In this document: positions 9,589 through 16,582 of the stretch, piece after piece
Layout: the number at the start of each line of letters is the position of its first letter
Numbering within the stretch: position 1 is the first letter of the stretch
Source of the DNA: Qipengyuania atrilutea
GTDB taxonomy: Bacteria > Pseudomonadota > Alphaproteobacteria > Sphingomonadales > Sphingomonadaceae
Direction: 5' to 3'
Assembly: GCF_013370205.1 (NCBI RefSeq)
Contig: NZ_JABWGV010000001.1
Location: forward strand, 620,001 to 684,000
Length of the DNA: 64,000 nucleotides
The notes under the pieces: model-generated
Seen by the model: the letters and a program-made list of their open reading frames with translations, nothing else
The model's database searches: none
Told to the model about the DNA's origin: nothing
Translations under genes and position numbers: made by a program

Positions 9589-10209
9589 ATGAAGTACATT
9601 CCGATCATAGTCCTTGCCGGCGCACTTGCTGCTTGTTCGCAGGAACCTGCCGAAACCGAAAACGCCGAAACGACGCCCGCAGAAACCGGCGCGATGAGCG
9701 ATGACGCAACTCTCGATACCAAGGCGCTGGCGGCGCTGCAGCAGTGCCAGCAGGTCGAGCCGACCTGTGCCGAAGGTTCGCCCGCAGGCTATCTCGTATT
9801 CCCTGACGTGACGTCGGTTGCACTGGGTATCGGCGGTGAAGGCGGCGAAGGCGCGCTTATCCAGAACGGCCAGGTCGTCGACTATTTCAACATGGGCGAA
9901 GCGAGCATCGGCCTTCAAGCTGGCGTTTCTGCAGCATCCTACGTCTTCAAGCTCCCTGACGCTGCAGCAGTTCAGGAAGTACAGGACGACGGCGAATGGA
10001 GCATCGGTGCCGAAAGCGCGCTCGTTATCGCTAACGCCGACGCCAATGCCGCAGCCGAAGCGACCGGCGAGAACGCCATGCTCTATGTCTTCAACGCCGA
10101 AGGTCTAATGGCCGACGTTAGCGTGGATGCAATGCGCATCTGGAAGGACGAGAACTCCATGCAAGACGAGAACATGGAAGCCGGAATGACCGAAGCCGAA
10201 ACCATGTAA
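9589..10209 (+). CDS. YSC84/SYLF-like lipoprotein
   Basis: The 206-residue product begins with a lipoprotein signal, MKYIPIIVLAGALAACSQEP, with lipobox Leu13-Ala-Ala-Cys16, so it is probably anchored in an envelope membrane. A Glu/Thr-rich linker leads to a domain with FPDVTSVALGIGGEGGEGALIQNG, DYFNMGEASIGLQAG and VFNAEGLMADVSVDAMRI, which resembles the YSC84-related (SYLF) lipid-associated domain. It ends in an acidic Met/Glu tail. The start is the lipoprotein Met rather than the upstream GTG at 9526. A clear terminator follows. Confidence 0.82.
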   Translation: MKYIPIIVLAGALAACSQEPAETENAETTPAETGAMSDDATLDTKALAALQQCQQVEPTCAEGSPAGYLVFPDVTSVALGIGGEGGEGALIQNGQVVDYFNMGEASIGLQAGVSAASYVFKLPDAAAVQEVQDDGEWSIGAESALVIANADANAAAEATGENAMLYVFNAEGLMADVSVDAMRIWKDENSMQDENMEAGMTEAETM

Positions 10210-10238
10210 TCGCGTCAGTTTAACTGCTACGAATTGAT

Positions 10239-10267
10239 AGGCCGGACCCTCATGGGTTCGGCCTTTC
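10239..10267 (+). terminator. Rho-independent terminator after the lipoprotein gene
   Basis: AGGCCGGACCC (10239-10249) and GGGTTCGGCCT (10254-10264) form an 11-pair stem (one G-T pair) with a 4-base TCAT loop, followed by TTT. It separates the cmk/lipoprotein transcript from rpsA, so rpsA needs its own promoter. Confidence 0.82.
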
Positions 10268-10308
10268 GCATGTGGGCCTCGCAGCGAGCGCTGTAGAGCG
10301 CAAAACCC

Positions 10309-10337
10309 TTGCTTTCAGGCGGGTGCGAGCGTATCAG
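10309..10337 (+). promoter_or_regulatory. candidate sigma70-type promoter for rpsA
   Basis: TTGCTT (10309-10314) and TATCAG (10332-10337) are 17 bases apart, about 165 bases upstream of the rpsA ATG and downstream of the preceding terminator. Both boxes are only moderate matches. The rest of the 294-base gap holds no gene that I can support and is probably an rpsA leader. Confidence 0.35.
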
Positions 10338-10503
10338 CCCGCCGTTCTCGCAATCTCCTTGATTGAAGGAACCTTCGCAGATGCATACGGCGCTGCGGGG
10401 AATACGGCCCGCTTGGCCCATCGCAGCAATTCCGCCCGCGATGGAGAAAAGACCCCGGTAAAACCGGTGGCCGGAAAATCAACGAACAGGACTTTTTAAA
10501 CCT

Positions 10504-12210
10504 ATGGCAACTGCAGCCAATCCCACGCGCGACGATTTCGAAGCGCTTCTCAACGAACAACTCGGCAATGCCGACGACGGCGGTTTCGAAGGCCGCGTCG
10601 TAAAGGGCACCGTGACCGCGATCGAAGGCGGTGCGGCGCTCGTCGATGTCGGCCTCAAGAGCGAAGGCCGCATCCCCCTGAAGGAATTCGCCCGCGGCGA
10701 AGACGACCACGGCCTTTCGGTCGGCGACGAAGTCGAAGTCTTCGTGGACCGGGTCGAAAATGCCGACGGCGAAGCGATGCTGTCGCGTGACCGTGCCCGC
10801 CGCGAGGCCGCGTGGGACAAGCTCGAAAGCGAATTCGGCGAAGGCAAGCGCGTCGAAGGCCGTATTTTCGGCCGTGTCAAAGGCGGCTTTACCGTCGATC
10901 TCGACGGCGCGGTAGCCTTCCTGCCCGGCAGCCAGGTCGATATTCGCCCCGTGCGCGATGTCACGCCGCTAATGGACATGCCGCAGCCCTTCCAGATCCT
11001 CAAGATGGATCGCCGCCGCGGCAATATCGTCGTCTCGCGCCGTGCCGTGCTCGAGGAAACGCGCGCCGAACAGCGCAGCGAACTCATCGACCAGCTGGCT
11101 GAAAACCAGGTCATCGACGGCGTCGTCAAGAACATCACCGATTACGGCGCATTCGTCGATCTCGGCGGTATCGACGGCCTGCTCCATGTCACCGACATGA
11201 GCTACAAGCGCGTCAATCACCCGAGCGAAATGATCGAGATTGGCCAGACGCTGACCGTGCAGATCATCCGCATCAACAGCGATACGCAGCGCATCAGCCT
11301 CGGCATGAAGCAGCTCGAAAGCGATCCGTGGGACGGCGTATCCGCGAAATATCCGGTCGGCGCGAAGTTCACCGGTACGGTCACGAACATCACCGAATAC
11401 GGTGCGTTCGTGGAGCTCGAACCGGGTATCGAAGGCCTGGTCCACGTATCCGAAATGAGCTGGACGAAGAAGAACGTCCATCCGGGCAAGATTGTCTCGA
11501 CCAGCCAGGAAGTCGAAGTCGTCATCCTCGAAGTCGATTCGGACAAGCGCCGCATCAGCCTCGGCCTCAAGCAGGCACAAGGCAATCCGTGGGATGATTT
11601 CGCGGACAAGTTCCCGGTCGGATCGAAGGTCTCGGGCGAAGTCAAGAATGCGACCGAATTCGGTCTGTTCATCGGGCTCGAAGGCGACGTCGACGGCATG
11701 GTCCACATGTCTGACATCGCTTGGGGCATCTCCGGCGAAGACGCGCTCGCACTGCACCGCAAGGGCGAGCAGGTCGAAGCCGTCGTGCTCGACGTCGACG
11801 TGGAGAAGGAACGCATCAGCCTCGGCATGAAGCAGCTCGAAAAGGGTGCACCTTCCGCTGAAGGTGCAGACGCCAGCAGCATGCGCCGCGGCCAGACGGT
11901 CACTGTCACTGTCCTCGAAGTACGCGATGGCGGCCTCGAAGTTCAGGTCGGCGAAGACGGTGCGACCGGCTTCATCAAGCGCAGCGACCTCGGCCGCGAC
12001 CGCGACGAGCAGCGTCCCGACCGCTTCCAGACCGGCCAGAAGGTCGACGCGCTGGTTACCGGGTTCGATCGTTCGAAGAAGCCGAACTTCTCGATCAAGG
12101 CGTTGCAGATCTCCGAAGAGAAGCAGGCCGTCGAACAGTACGGTTCGTCCGATTCGGGTGCGTCGCTGGGCGACATCCTCGGCGAAGCGCTGAAGAAGAG
12201 CGAAGACTAA
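10504..12210 (+). CDS. rpsA: 30S ribosomal protein S1
   Basis: S1 binds mRNA and helps it load on the 30S subunit. The 568-residue product contains six S1/OB-fold repeats, with the characteristic ITDYGAFVDLGGIDGLLHVTD, ITEYGAFVELEPGIEGLVHVSE and ATEFGLFIGLEGDVDGMVHMSD units and repeated KRRISLGLKQ-type endings. It ends with SLGDILGEALKKSED, as in alphaproteobacterial S1. It is transcribed alone between two terminators. Confidence 0.97.
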   Translation: MATAANPTRDDFEALLNEQLGNADDGGFEGRVVKGTVTAIEGGAALVDVGLKSEGRIPLKEFARGEDDHGLSVGDEVEVFVDRVENADGEAMLSRDRARREAAWDKLESEFGEGKRVEGRIFGRVKGGFTVDLDGAVAFLPGSQVDIRPVRDVTPLMDMPQPFQILKMDRRRGNIVVSRRAVLEETRAEQRSELIDQLAENQVIDGVVKNITDYGAFVDLGGIDGLLHVTDMSYKRVNHPSEMIEIGQTLTVQIIRINSDTQRISLGMKQLESDPWDGVSAKYPVGAKFTGTVTNITEYGAFVELEPGIEGLVHVSEMSWTKKNVHPGKIVSTSQEVEVVILEVDSDKRRISLGLKQAQGNPWDDFADKFPVGSKVSGEVKNATEFGLFIGLEGDVDGMVHMSDIAWGISGEDALALHRKGEQVEAVVLDVDVEKERISLGMKQLEKGAPSAEGADASSMRRGQTVTVTVLEVRDGGLEVQVGEDGATGFIKRSDLGRDRDEQRPDRFQTGQKVDALVTGFDRSKKPNFSIKALQISEEKQAVEQYGSSDSGASLGDILGEALKKSED

Positions 12211-12239
12211 GTAACGCACCGCATTTAGCGGCTAAGAAA

Positions 12240-12277
12240 GAGGCCCGCTTGTCGATCCGGCAGGCGGGCCTTTTCTG
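12240..12277 (+). terminator. Rho-independent terminator after rpsA
   Basis: AGGCCCGC (12241-12248) pairs with GCGGGCCT (12264-12271) and is followed by a T-rich run (TTTTCTGTT). It lies about 30 bases past the rpsA stop. Confidence 0.85.
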
Positions 12278-12306
12278 TTGAGGCGCGATGACCTAAGCTA
12301 GCTCAC

Positions 12307-13065
12307 ATGCTTCAGATACATCAGTTCCCCTGCCTCTCGGACAATTACGGCTTTCTGGCCCACGATCCCGATAGCGACGAGACGATCTGCATCGACACGC
12401 CGGAAGCTGACGTCATCCTGCGAGAGGCCGAAGCGAAGGGTTGGCGGATCACGCAGATATGGAACACGCACTGGCATCCCGATCATGCGGGCGGGAACGA
12501 GGCAATCAAGGATGCGACTGGCTGCACGATCGTCGCTCCGCAGACAGAGGCGGACCGGATAGCCGGCATCGACCGGACCGTTGCGGACGGCGACCGCGTC
12601 TCCATTGGCGCGCATGACGCGAAGGTCATCGACGTCGGCGGCCACACCACCGGCCACATCGCCTATCATCTGCCGCAGGACGAAATAGCCTTCGTCGGCG
12701 ACAGCGTGTTCGCCTTGGGCTGCGGGCGCATGTTCGAAGGCACCGCTGAGCAGTTCTGGGCAAGCCTCGAGCGCATCAAGGCCCTGCCGCCCGAGACTGT
12801 GCTGTATTGCGCACACGAGTACACAAAAGCCAACGCGGCATTCGCGCTACATGCAGACCCGGATAACGAGGCCCTCCGCGCTTATGCGAGCGACGTGGAT
12901 GCTAAGCGTGCACGCGATGAAGCGACGGTCCCGACCAAGTTGAAGCGGGAACTCGAATGCAATCCGTTCCTGCGTGCCGACGAGCCCGTGATCCAAGAGA
13001 AGTGGGGCGGCAATGCACCCCACGAAACCTTTGCCGCGCTCAGGGCGGCGAAAGACGCATTCTAA
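12307..13065 (+). CDS. gloB: hydroxyacylglutathione hydrolase (glyoxalase II)
   Basis: Glyoxalase II hydrolyses S-lactoylglutathione to D-lactate and glutathione in methylglyoxal detoxification. The 252-residue product has the metallo-beta-lactamase motif THWHPDHAGG (54-63), GGHTTGHIAYH, FVGDSVFALGCGRMFEG, CAHEYTKANAAFA and the C-terminal substrate domain ending in HETFAALRAAKDAF. All metal ligands appear present. It converges with the next gene, with only 3 bases between the stops. Confidence 0.95.
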   Translation: MLQIHQFPCLSDNYGFLAHDPDSDETICIDTPEADVILREAEAKGWRITQIWNTHWHPDHAGGNEAIKDATGCTIVAPQTEADRIAGIDRTVADGDRVSIGAHDAKVIDVGGHTTGHIAYHLPQDEIAFVGDSVFALGCGRMFEGTAEQFWASLERIKALPPETVLYCAHEYTKANAAFALHADPDNEALRAYASDVDAKRARDEATVPTKLKRELECNPFLRADEPVIQEKWGGNAPHETFAALRAAKDAF

Positions 13066-13068
13066 AGC

Positions 13069-13683
13069 CTACTTATGTCCGGGATAGCTACTGTCCTTGA
13101 GCAGTTTGGCGAGGTGCGCCGCATTGTCGGCGACCATTCCGGCCGTCTGATCGACCTTGTCCGGCCGCTCGTCCAGATCCTTGAAATCGGTCGCATGCAT
13201 TGCCTCGCCCACCCAATAGCAGGCTGCGACCGCCGGGATCGTCCAACCCGTATCGTTGAGTGACTGGAAGAGCTGCGCACTGCTCCAGTGCGCGCCGTCC
13301 TCGTTCCCGACGATCGCCGCCACCGCCACCTTGCCGTAGCTCGGCATGCGCCCAGCGTCGTCGGTCTCCGAAAGAAACGCGTCCATCCGCTCCAGTACCC
13401 GTTTGGCGATCGATCCGATCTGGCCCATCCAGATAGGACCTCCGAAAATGAGGATATCGTGAGCGAGAATCTTTTCGCGAAGCTTGGGCCAGTCGTCGCC
13501 TTCGCCCTCGTCCGACGTTACGCCCGGCGGGACATTGTAGTCGGCGATCCGAAGCGTCCCGGAGATCTTCACATCGTGCTTGGCGAATTTCTCTTCCAGC
13601 ACGGCGATCATGGCGTCGGTCGAACTGGCTTCGCCGCTCGACTTCTTCAATGAGCAGTTAATGGCAATGGCGGATACGGGCAC
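13069..13683 (-). CDS. flavodoxin-family NAD(P)H-dependent oxidoreductase
   Basis: The 204-residue product has the flavodoxin-like fold of NADPH:FMN reductases: AIAINCSLKK at the start, a central DILIFGGPIWMGQIGSIAKRVLERMDAF phosphate/flavin-binding stretch and KVAVAAIVGNEDGAHW. The physiological substrate is unknown. I chose GTG at 13683, which is 7 bases after an AAGGAG ribosome-binding site; TTG at 13689 is too close to it. That AAGGAG lies within a perfect 20-base inverted repeat (13691-13710), suggesting translational or repressor control. Confidence 0.85.
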   Translation of the reverse strand: MPVSAIAINCSLKKSSGEASSTDAMIAVLEEKFAKHDVKISGTLRIADYNVPPGVTSDEGEGDDWPKLREKILAHDILIFGGPIWMGQIGSIAKRVLERMDAFLSETDDAGRMPSYGKVAVAAIVGNEDGAHWSSAQLFQSLNDTGWTIPAVAACYWVGEAMHATDFKDLDERPDKVDQTAGMVADNAAHLAKLLKDSSYPGHK

Positions 13684-13690
13684 AGGCAAA

Positions 13691-13710
13691 CTCCTTGTTC
13701 ATTCAAGGAG
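13691..13710 (-). promoter_or_regulatory. inverted repeat covering the flavoprotein ribosome-binding site
   Basis: CTCCTTG (13691-13697) and CAAGGAG (13704-13710) are exact inverted copies around TTCATT. On the minus strand the AAGGAG of the 3' arm is the ribosome-binding site of the gene starting at 13683, so folding of the RNA would hide it. The same symmetry could instead be a protein operator. Confidence 0.6.
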
Positions 13711-13775
13711 TCCACGCTTTGAGCGCCTATCCGGTTCCCGATCAGTTCGACAGTGCCCGAACGGCGTCGGTCAGC

Positions 13776-14339
13776 TTACAGCCCGGCGATCACCTGATCA
13801 GCGAGCCGGCGATCGGCTTCGGCGTCGTGCCGCTCGGCAATCAGCTGACGCGACGCCGCGGCCGCGGCCGCAGCGGCCTTCGCACGCACATCGGCAACCG
13901 CGTCGCGTTCCGCAGCAGAGATCGTATCCTCCGCCATGCGCTTGCGCCGTTCGATCATCGCCGCGCTGTCGCTTTCCGCCTTCGCCGTGATGGCGTCGGC
14001 TTCGGAGCGCGCATTGACGAGCATCGCTTCGGCATCTTTCTCGGCATTGGCGATCTTCGCCGAGTATTCGTCCCGCAGCGCCTCGGCTTCGGCGCGCAGG
14101 CTCTTGGCTTCGTCGAGCTGCGTGCGGATGTCCGCAATCCGCTTGTCGAGGCCGCCGGTGATTAAAGAAGGCACCTTCTTCCAGACCGCGATAAGCACCA
14201 GAACAAGCATGGCGATCGATACGATCTGGAAGGGTGCAAGACCCCACAATTCAGGCTCGACGTGCTTGCCCGCACCGTGACCGACTTCGGTCATCGCTTC
14301 TTCGGCTTCGGTCGTGAAAACTTCCGGCGGATTAGCCAT
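13776..14339 (-). CDS. atpF: F0F1 ATP synthase subunit b
   Basis: Subunit b forms part of the peripheral stalk linking F0 to F1. The 187-residue product has a polar N-terminus, one membrane helix (about residues 35-53, FQIVSIAMLVLVLIAVW) and a long Ala/Glu/Lys/Arg coiled coil for the rest, the usual shape of subunit b. It overlaps the b' gene by 8 bases and is last in the cluster. The longer form with an extended N-terminus is as in other alphaproteobacteria. Confidence 0.93.
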   Translation of the reverse strand: MANPPEVFTTEAEEAMTEVGHGAGKHVEPELWGLAPFQIVSIAMLVLVLIAVWKKVPSLITGGLDKRIADIRTQLDEAKSLRAEAEALRDEYSAKIANAEKDAEAMLVNARSEADAITAKAESDSAAMIERRKRMAEDTISAAERDAVADVRAKAAAAAAAASRQLIAERHDAEADRRLADQVIAGL

Positions 14340-14826
14340 GATGCAACGCCTCTTTTACCTTGGTCCGTGCAGCTTCCGCCGTGACCGAAACGCCCGCGAG
14401 ACGCTGCACGATATCCTGCGTCGCTTCCGCAGCCACGTCTTCGATTTCAGCAAGCGCCGATTTATGCGCTTCGGCAATATCCGCTTCCGCTGACGCCAGC
14501 CTCGCATCGAGGCGTTCCTGCTCGGCAGCGAGCTTGCGCTCGTTCTCCGCAGCAGCTTTGGCCTTCGCATCGGCAACCAAGGCCTGGGCTGCAGCGCGGT
14601 TGTCGTTTTCACGCTTGCGCCAGGCTTCCTCTTCCTCGTCGGCCCTGTCGCGCGCGGTCTGTGCGGCGGCAAGATCGTCCGAGATCTGCCTGTCGCGCAG
14701 TTCTACCGCTCCGGTCACTTTGGGAACCATGCCGCGGCCGACCACAAAAAAGACGAGGCCGAAGAACACCAACAGCCAGAATACCTGGCTCGAGAAGGTT
14801 TCCGCGAGTTGCGCTATCTGAGGCAT
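14332..14826 (-). CDS. F0F1 ATP synthase subunit b'
   Basis: This is a second peripheral-stalk subunit, 164 residues: MPQIAQLAETFSSQVFWLLVFFGLVFF gives the membrane helix (about 14-30), followed by KVTGAVELRDRQISDDLAAAQTARD and a coiled coil ending in VSVTAEAARTKVKEALHHG. Having separate b' and b genes, with b' first, is typical of photosynthetic and other alphaproteobacteria. Symbols differ between genomes (atpF', atpG, atpX), so none is given. Confidence 0.93.
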   Translation of the reverse strand: MPQIAQLAETFSSQVFWLLVFFGLVFFVVGRGMVPKVTGAVELRDRQISDDLAAAQTARDRADEEEEAWRKRENDNRAAAQALVADAKAKAAAENERKLAAEQERLDARLASAEADIAEAHKSALAEIEDVAAEATQDIVQRLAGVSVTAEAARTKVKEALHHG

Positions 14827-14865
14827 GGACCGGATCGCTCGTTAATTGACATACACAAAGGGAAA

Positions 14866-14951
14866 CGCCTGTAGTGAGGGAGCTTTGCTGAATGACTTCG
14901 CGCGAAGGAATCTTACGTGCGAAGTAAGGCAGCCGCTGACCGCTACAGGCG
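14866..14951 (-). other. structured RNA-like element between atpE and the b' gene
   Basis: CGCCTGTAGTG (14866-14876) pairs with CGCTACAGGCG (14941-14951) over 11 positions (one G-T pair). Inside, GCTG (14887-14890) pairs with CAGC (14930-14933), which encloses two hairpins: CTTC/GAAG (14896-14907) and CTTAC/GTAAG (14912-14928). The element begins 10 bases past the atpE stop. It could protect the 3' end of atpE mRNA or set subunit stoichiometry. Confidence 0.55.
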
Positions 14952-14960
14952 AACCCAAGA

Positions 14961-15188
14961 TCAGGCGACGAAGATCAGGATGATCGCGATCACGAAGGCG
15001 AGCAGACCCAAAAGTTCGGCGGCGGCGAAGCCGATGAACAGACGTCCCTGCTGACTGTCGGCGGCACCCGGATTGCGCAGCGCGCCTTCGAGGAACTTTG
15101 CGAATACGTTGCCTACGCCCAGCGAAGCAAGACCTGCGCCAATTGCGGCGAGACCGGCACCAAGCAGTCGGGCTGCTTCCATATCCAT
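14961..15188 (-). CDS. atpE: F0F1 ATP synthase subunit c
   Basis: Subunit c forms the proton-driven rotor ring. The 75-residue product is a hairpin of two membrane helices, GAGLAAIGAGLASLGVGNVF and GLLAFVIAIILIFVA, joined by the polar RNPGAADSQQG loop. The proton-binding Glu is in AAAELLGLLAF. I chose ATG 15188, with AAAGGA 9 bases upstream; the frame extends further but into atpB. The gap after it is highly structured. Confidence 0.96.
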   Translation of the reverse strand: MDMEAARLLGAGLAAIGAGLASLGVGNVFAKFLEGALRNPGAADSQQGRLFIGFAAAELLGLLAFVIAIILIFVA

Positions 15189-15234
15189 GAGAAAATCCTT
15201 TCGTTTGAGTAATTCTTGAGAGTTGAATGAAGAC

Positions 15235-16023
15235 CTAGTGAAGGTTCTCGGCGTCATTGATATAAAGTGCGCTGAGAAGTGCGAATACGTAAGCTTGGAT
15301 TCCTGCCACCAGTATCTCCAGCGCGCAGATCCCGATCATCAGCACGAAGGTGGGAACGCCTACGAGCAGACCATAGCCCGCGCCGGCATTCCCGCCGCTG
15401 ATGACGAACGTCGAGAGAACTTCGAGCAGCAAGTGTCCTGCCATCATCGCGACGAACAGACGCAGGGCCAGACTGAACGGGCGGACCATGAAGCTGATGA
15501 ACTCGATCGGCGCAATCAGAGGCACCATGTACCAGGGTGTGCCTTGCGGTACGAAAAGCGACAGGAAGTGCAGTCCGTGCTTGAGGAAGCCTACGACTAG
15601 CACGATACCGAAGGAAAGCAGCGCCAGCACTCCGGTAATCGTAAAGTGACTGGTGAAGGTGAACGGGTGCACGCCGACGACACCAAAGGGAACCAAGCCC
15701 AGCACGTTCGCAAACAGGATGAACATGAACAGCGAGAAGATGTAAGGCACGTATTTGCGCCCGGCCTTGCCGATATTGGCTTCCAGCATGTCGTCGATGA
15801 AGCCGGTGAAGCTTTCGACCGCCATCTGCCAGCGGCCGGGCACGACTTCGCGCTTCATCCCGCCAAGGACGAACAGCCACAGCACGACCGTCGTGATTGC
15901 CATCCACAGCGCCGAGTTCGTGAACGCGATGTTGTAGCCCGCAAGCTCCCAGCCCTCCGAGCCGAACAACGGCTGGATCGTGAACTGGTACATCGGATCG
16001 ACTTTGGCCGGTTCGGCTGCCAC
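15235..16023 (-). CDS. atpB: F0F1 ATP synthase subunit a
   Basis: Subunit a forms the proton half-channels next to the c-ring. The 262-residue membrane protein has the essential arginine in the conserved PFSLALRLFVAMMAGHLLLEVL and a C-terminal helix ILVAGIQAYVFALLSALYI; the N-terminal part has PLFGSEGWELAGYNIAFTNSALWM. It follows atpI and precedes atpE. Confidence 0.96.
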   Translation of the reverse strand: MAAEPAKVDPMYQFTIQPLFGSEGWELAGYNIAFTNSALWMAITTVVLWLFVLGGMKREVVPGRWQMAVESFTGFIDDMLEANIGKAGRKYVPYIFSLFMFILFANVLGLVPFGVVGVHPFTFTSHFTITGVLALLSFGIVLVVGFLKHGLHFLSLFVPQGTPWYMVPLIAPIEFISFMVRPFSLALRLFVAMMAGHLLLEVLSTFVISGGNAGAGYGLLVGVPTFVLMIGICALEILVAGIQAYVFALLSALYINDAENLH

Positions 16024-16108
16024 GACTGGCTTTCCCTGCTTTCGCGCGCTGCAGGCTTCGTGCCCGCCTCGCCCTGTGTTCGATTGCTGAACCGAGCGAG
16101 CGCGCGGT

Positions 16109-16426
16109 TCATTCCGGCGGCTTGTTTGCCGCCCTGATGATATTCCTGAAGGCGACGACTATTCCGAGGAACAGTCCCACCAGCAGACCCCATGGCATCG
16201 TTCCGGCGAAGTAGTCGACTACCCAACCGATCACGACACCGCCAAGGATCCCGCCGAGCAAGTCCGCCAGAGCACGGTTGCCGCTGCGGTAATTCGCGTC
16301 GGCACCCGCAATCCGCGGCCTGTTACGCTCGTCTTCTCGCTCGCGCGCGACTTTAAGCCGCTGTTCGAGCGCGTCAATTCGCGCGTCTTCGGCAACAGGG
16401 TCCTGTGCAGGCTTCTCTTCGCTCAT
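16109..16426 (-). CDS. atpI: AtpZ/AtpI family ATP synthase accessory protein
   Basis: The 105-residue protein has a charged N-terminal half (coiled coil, about residues 15-45) and two membrane helices, LADLLGGILGGVVIGWVVDYF and PWGLLVGLFLGIVVAFRNI, the latter part typical of the AtpZ/AtpI family that leads F0 operons and is thought to help assembly of the c-ring. It is the first gene of the F0 cluster. Confidence 0.9.
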   Translation of the reverse strand: MSEEKPAQDPVAEDARIDALEQRLKVAREREDERNRPRIAGADANYRSGNRALADLLGGILGGVVIGWVVDYFAGTMPWGLLVGLFLGIVVAFRNIIRAANKPPE

Positions 16427-16582
16427 ACCAAGCTCCTCCTCCGGGCTACGCTGCTGCCAGCAAAAGCCTAATGCGGAAAAATCGGCGGCATGGGCAAAGT
16501 TCAGCCCGCAAGGGGCGCGGCCCCCTTAGAAGGGGGGCACTGCCAAGTCAACAAGCCTGCCGCCGGTTCCTGCCCCCTCATC

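Noticed and set aside
10969-12219. 416-residue minus-strand frame opposite rpsA
   Set aside because: Shadow of the S1 repeats: Asp/Ala/Phe/Leu repeats arise from the repeated S1 units; no motif of its own.
16521-16539. GCCCCCTT-AG-AAGGGGGGC hairpin between the TPR gene and atpI, considered as a terminator
   Set aside because: The stem is good but no T-run follows on either strand, so I do not call it an intrinsic terminator; it may still slow transcription.
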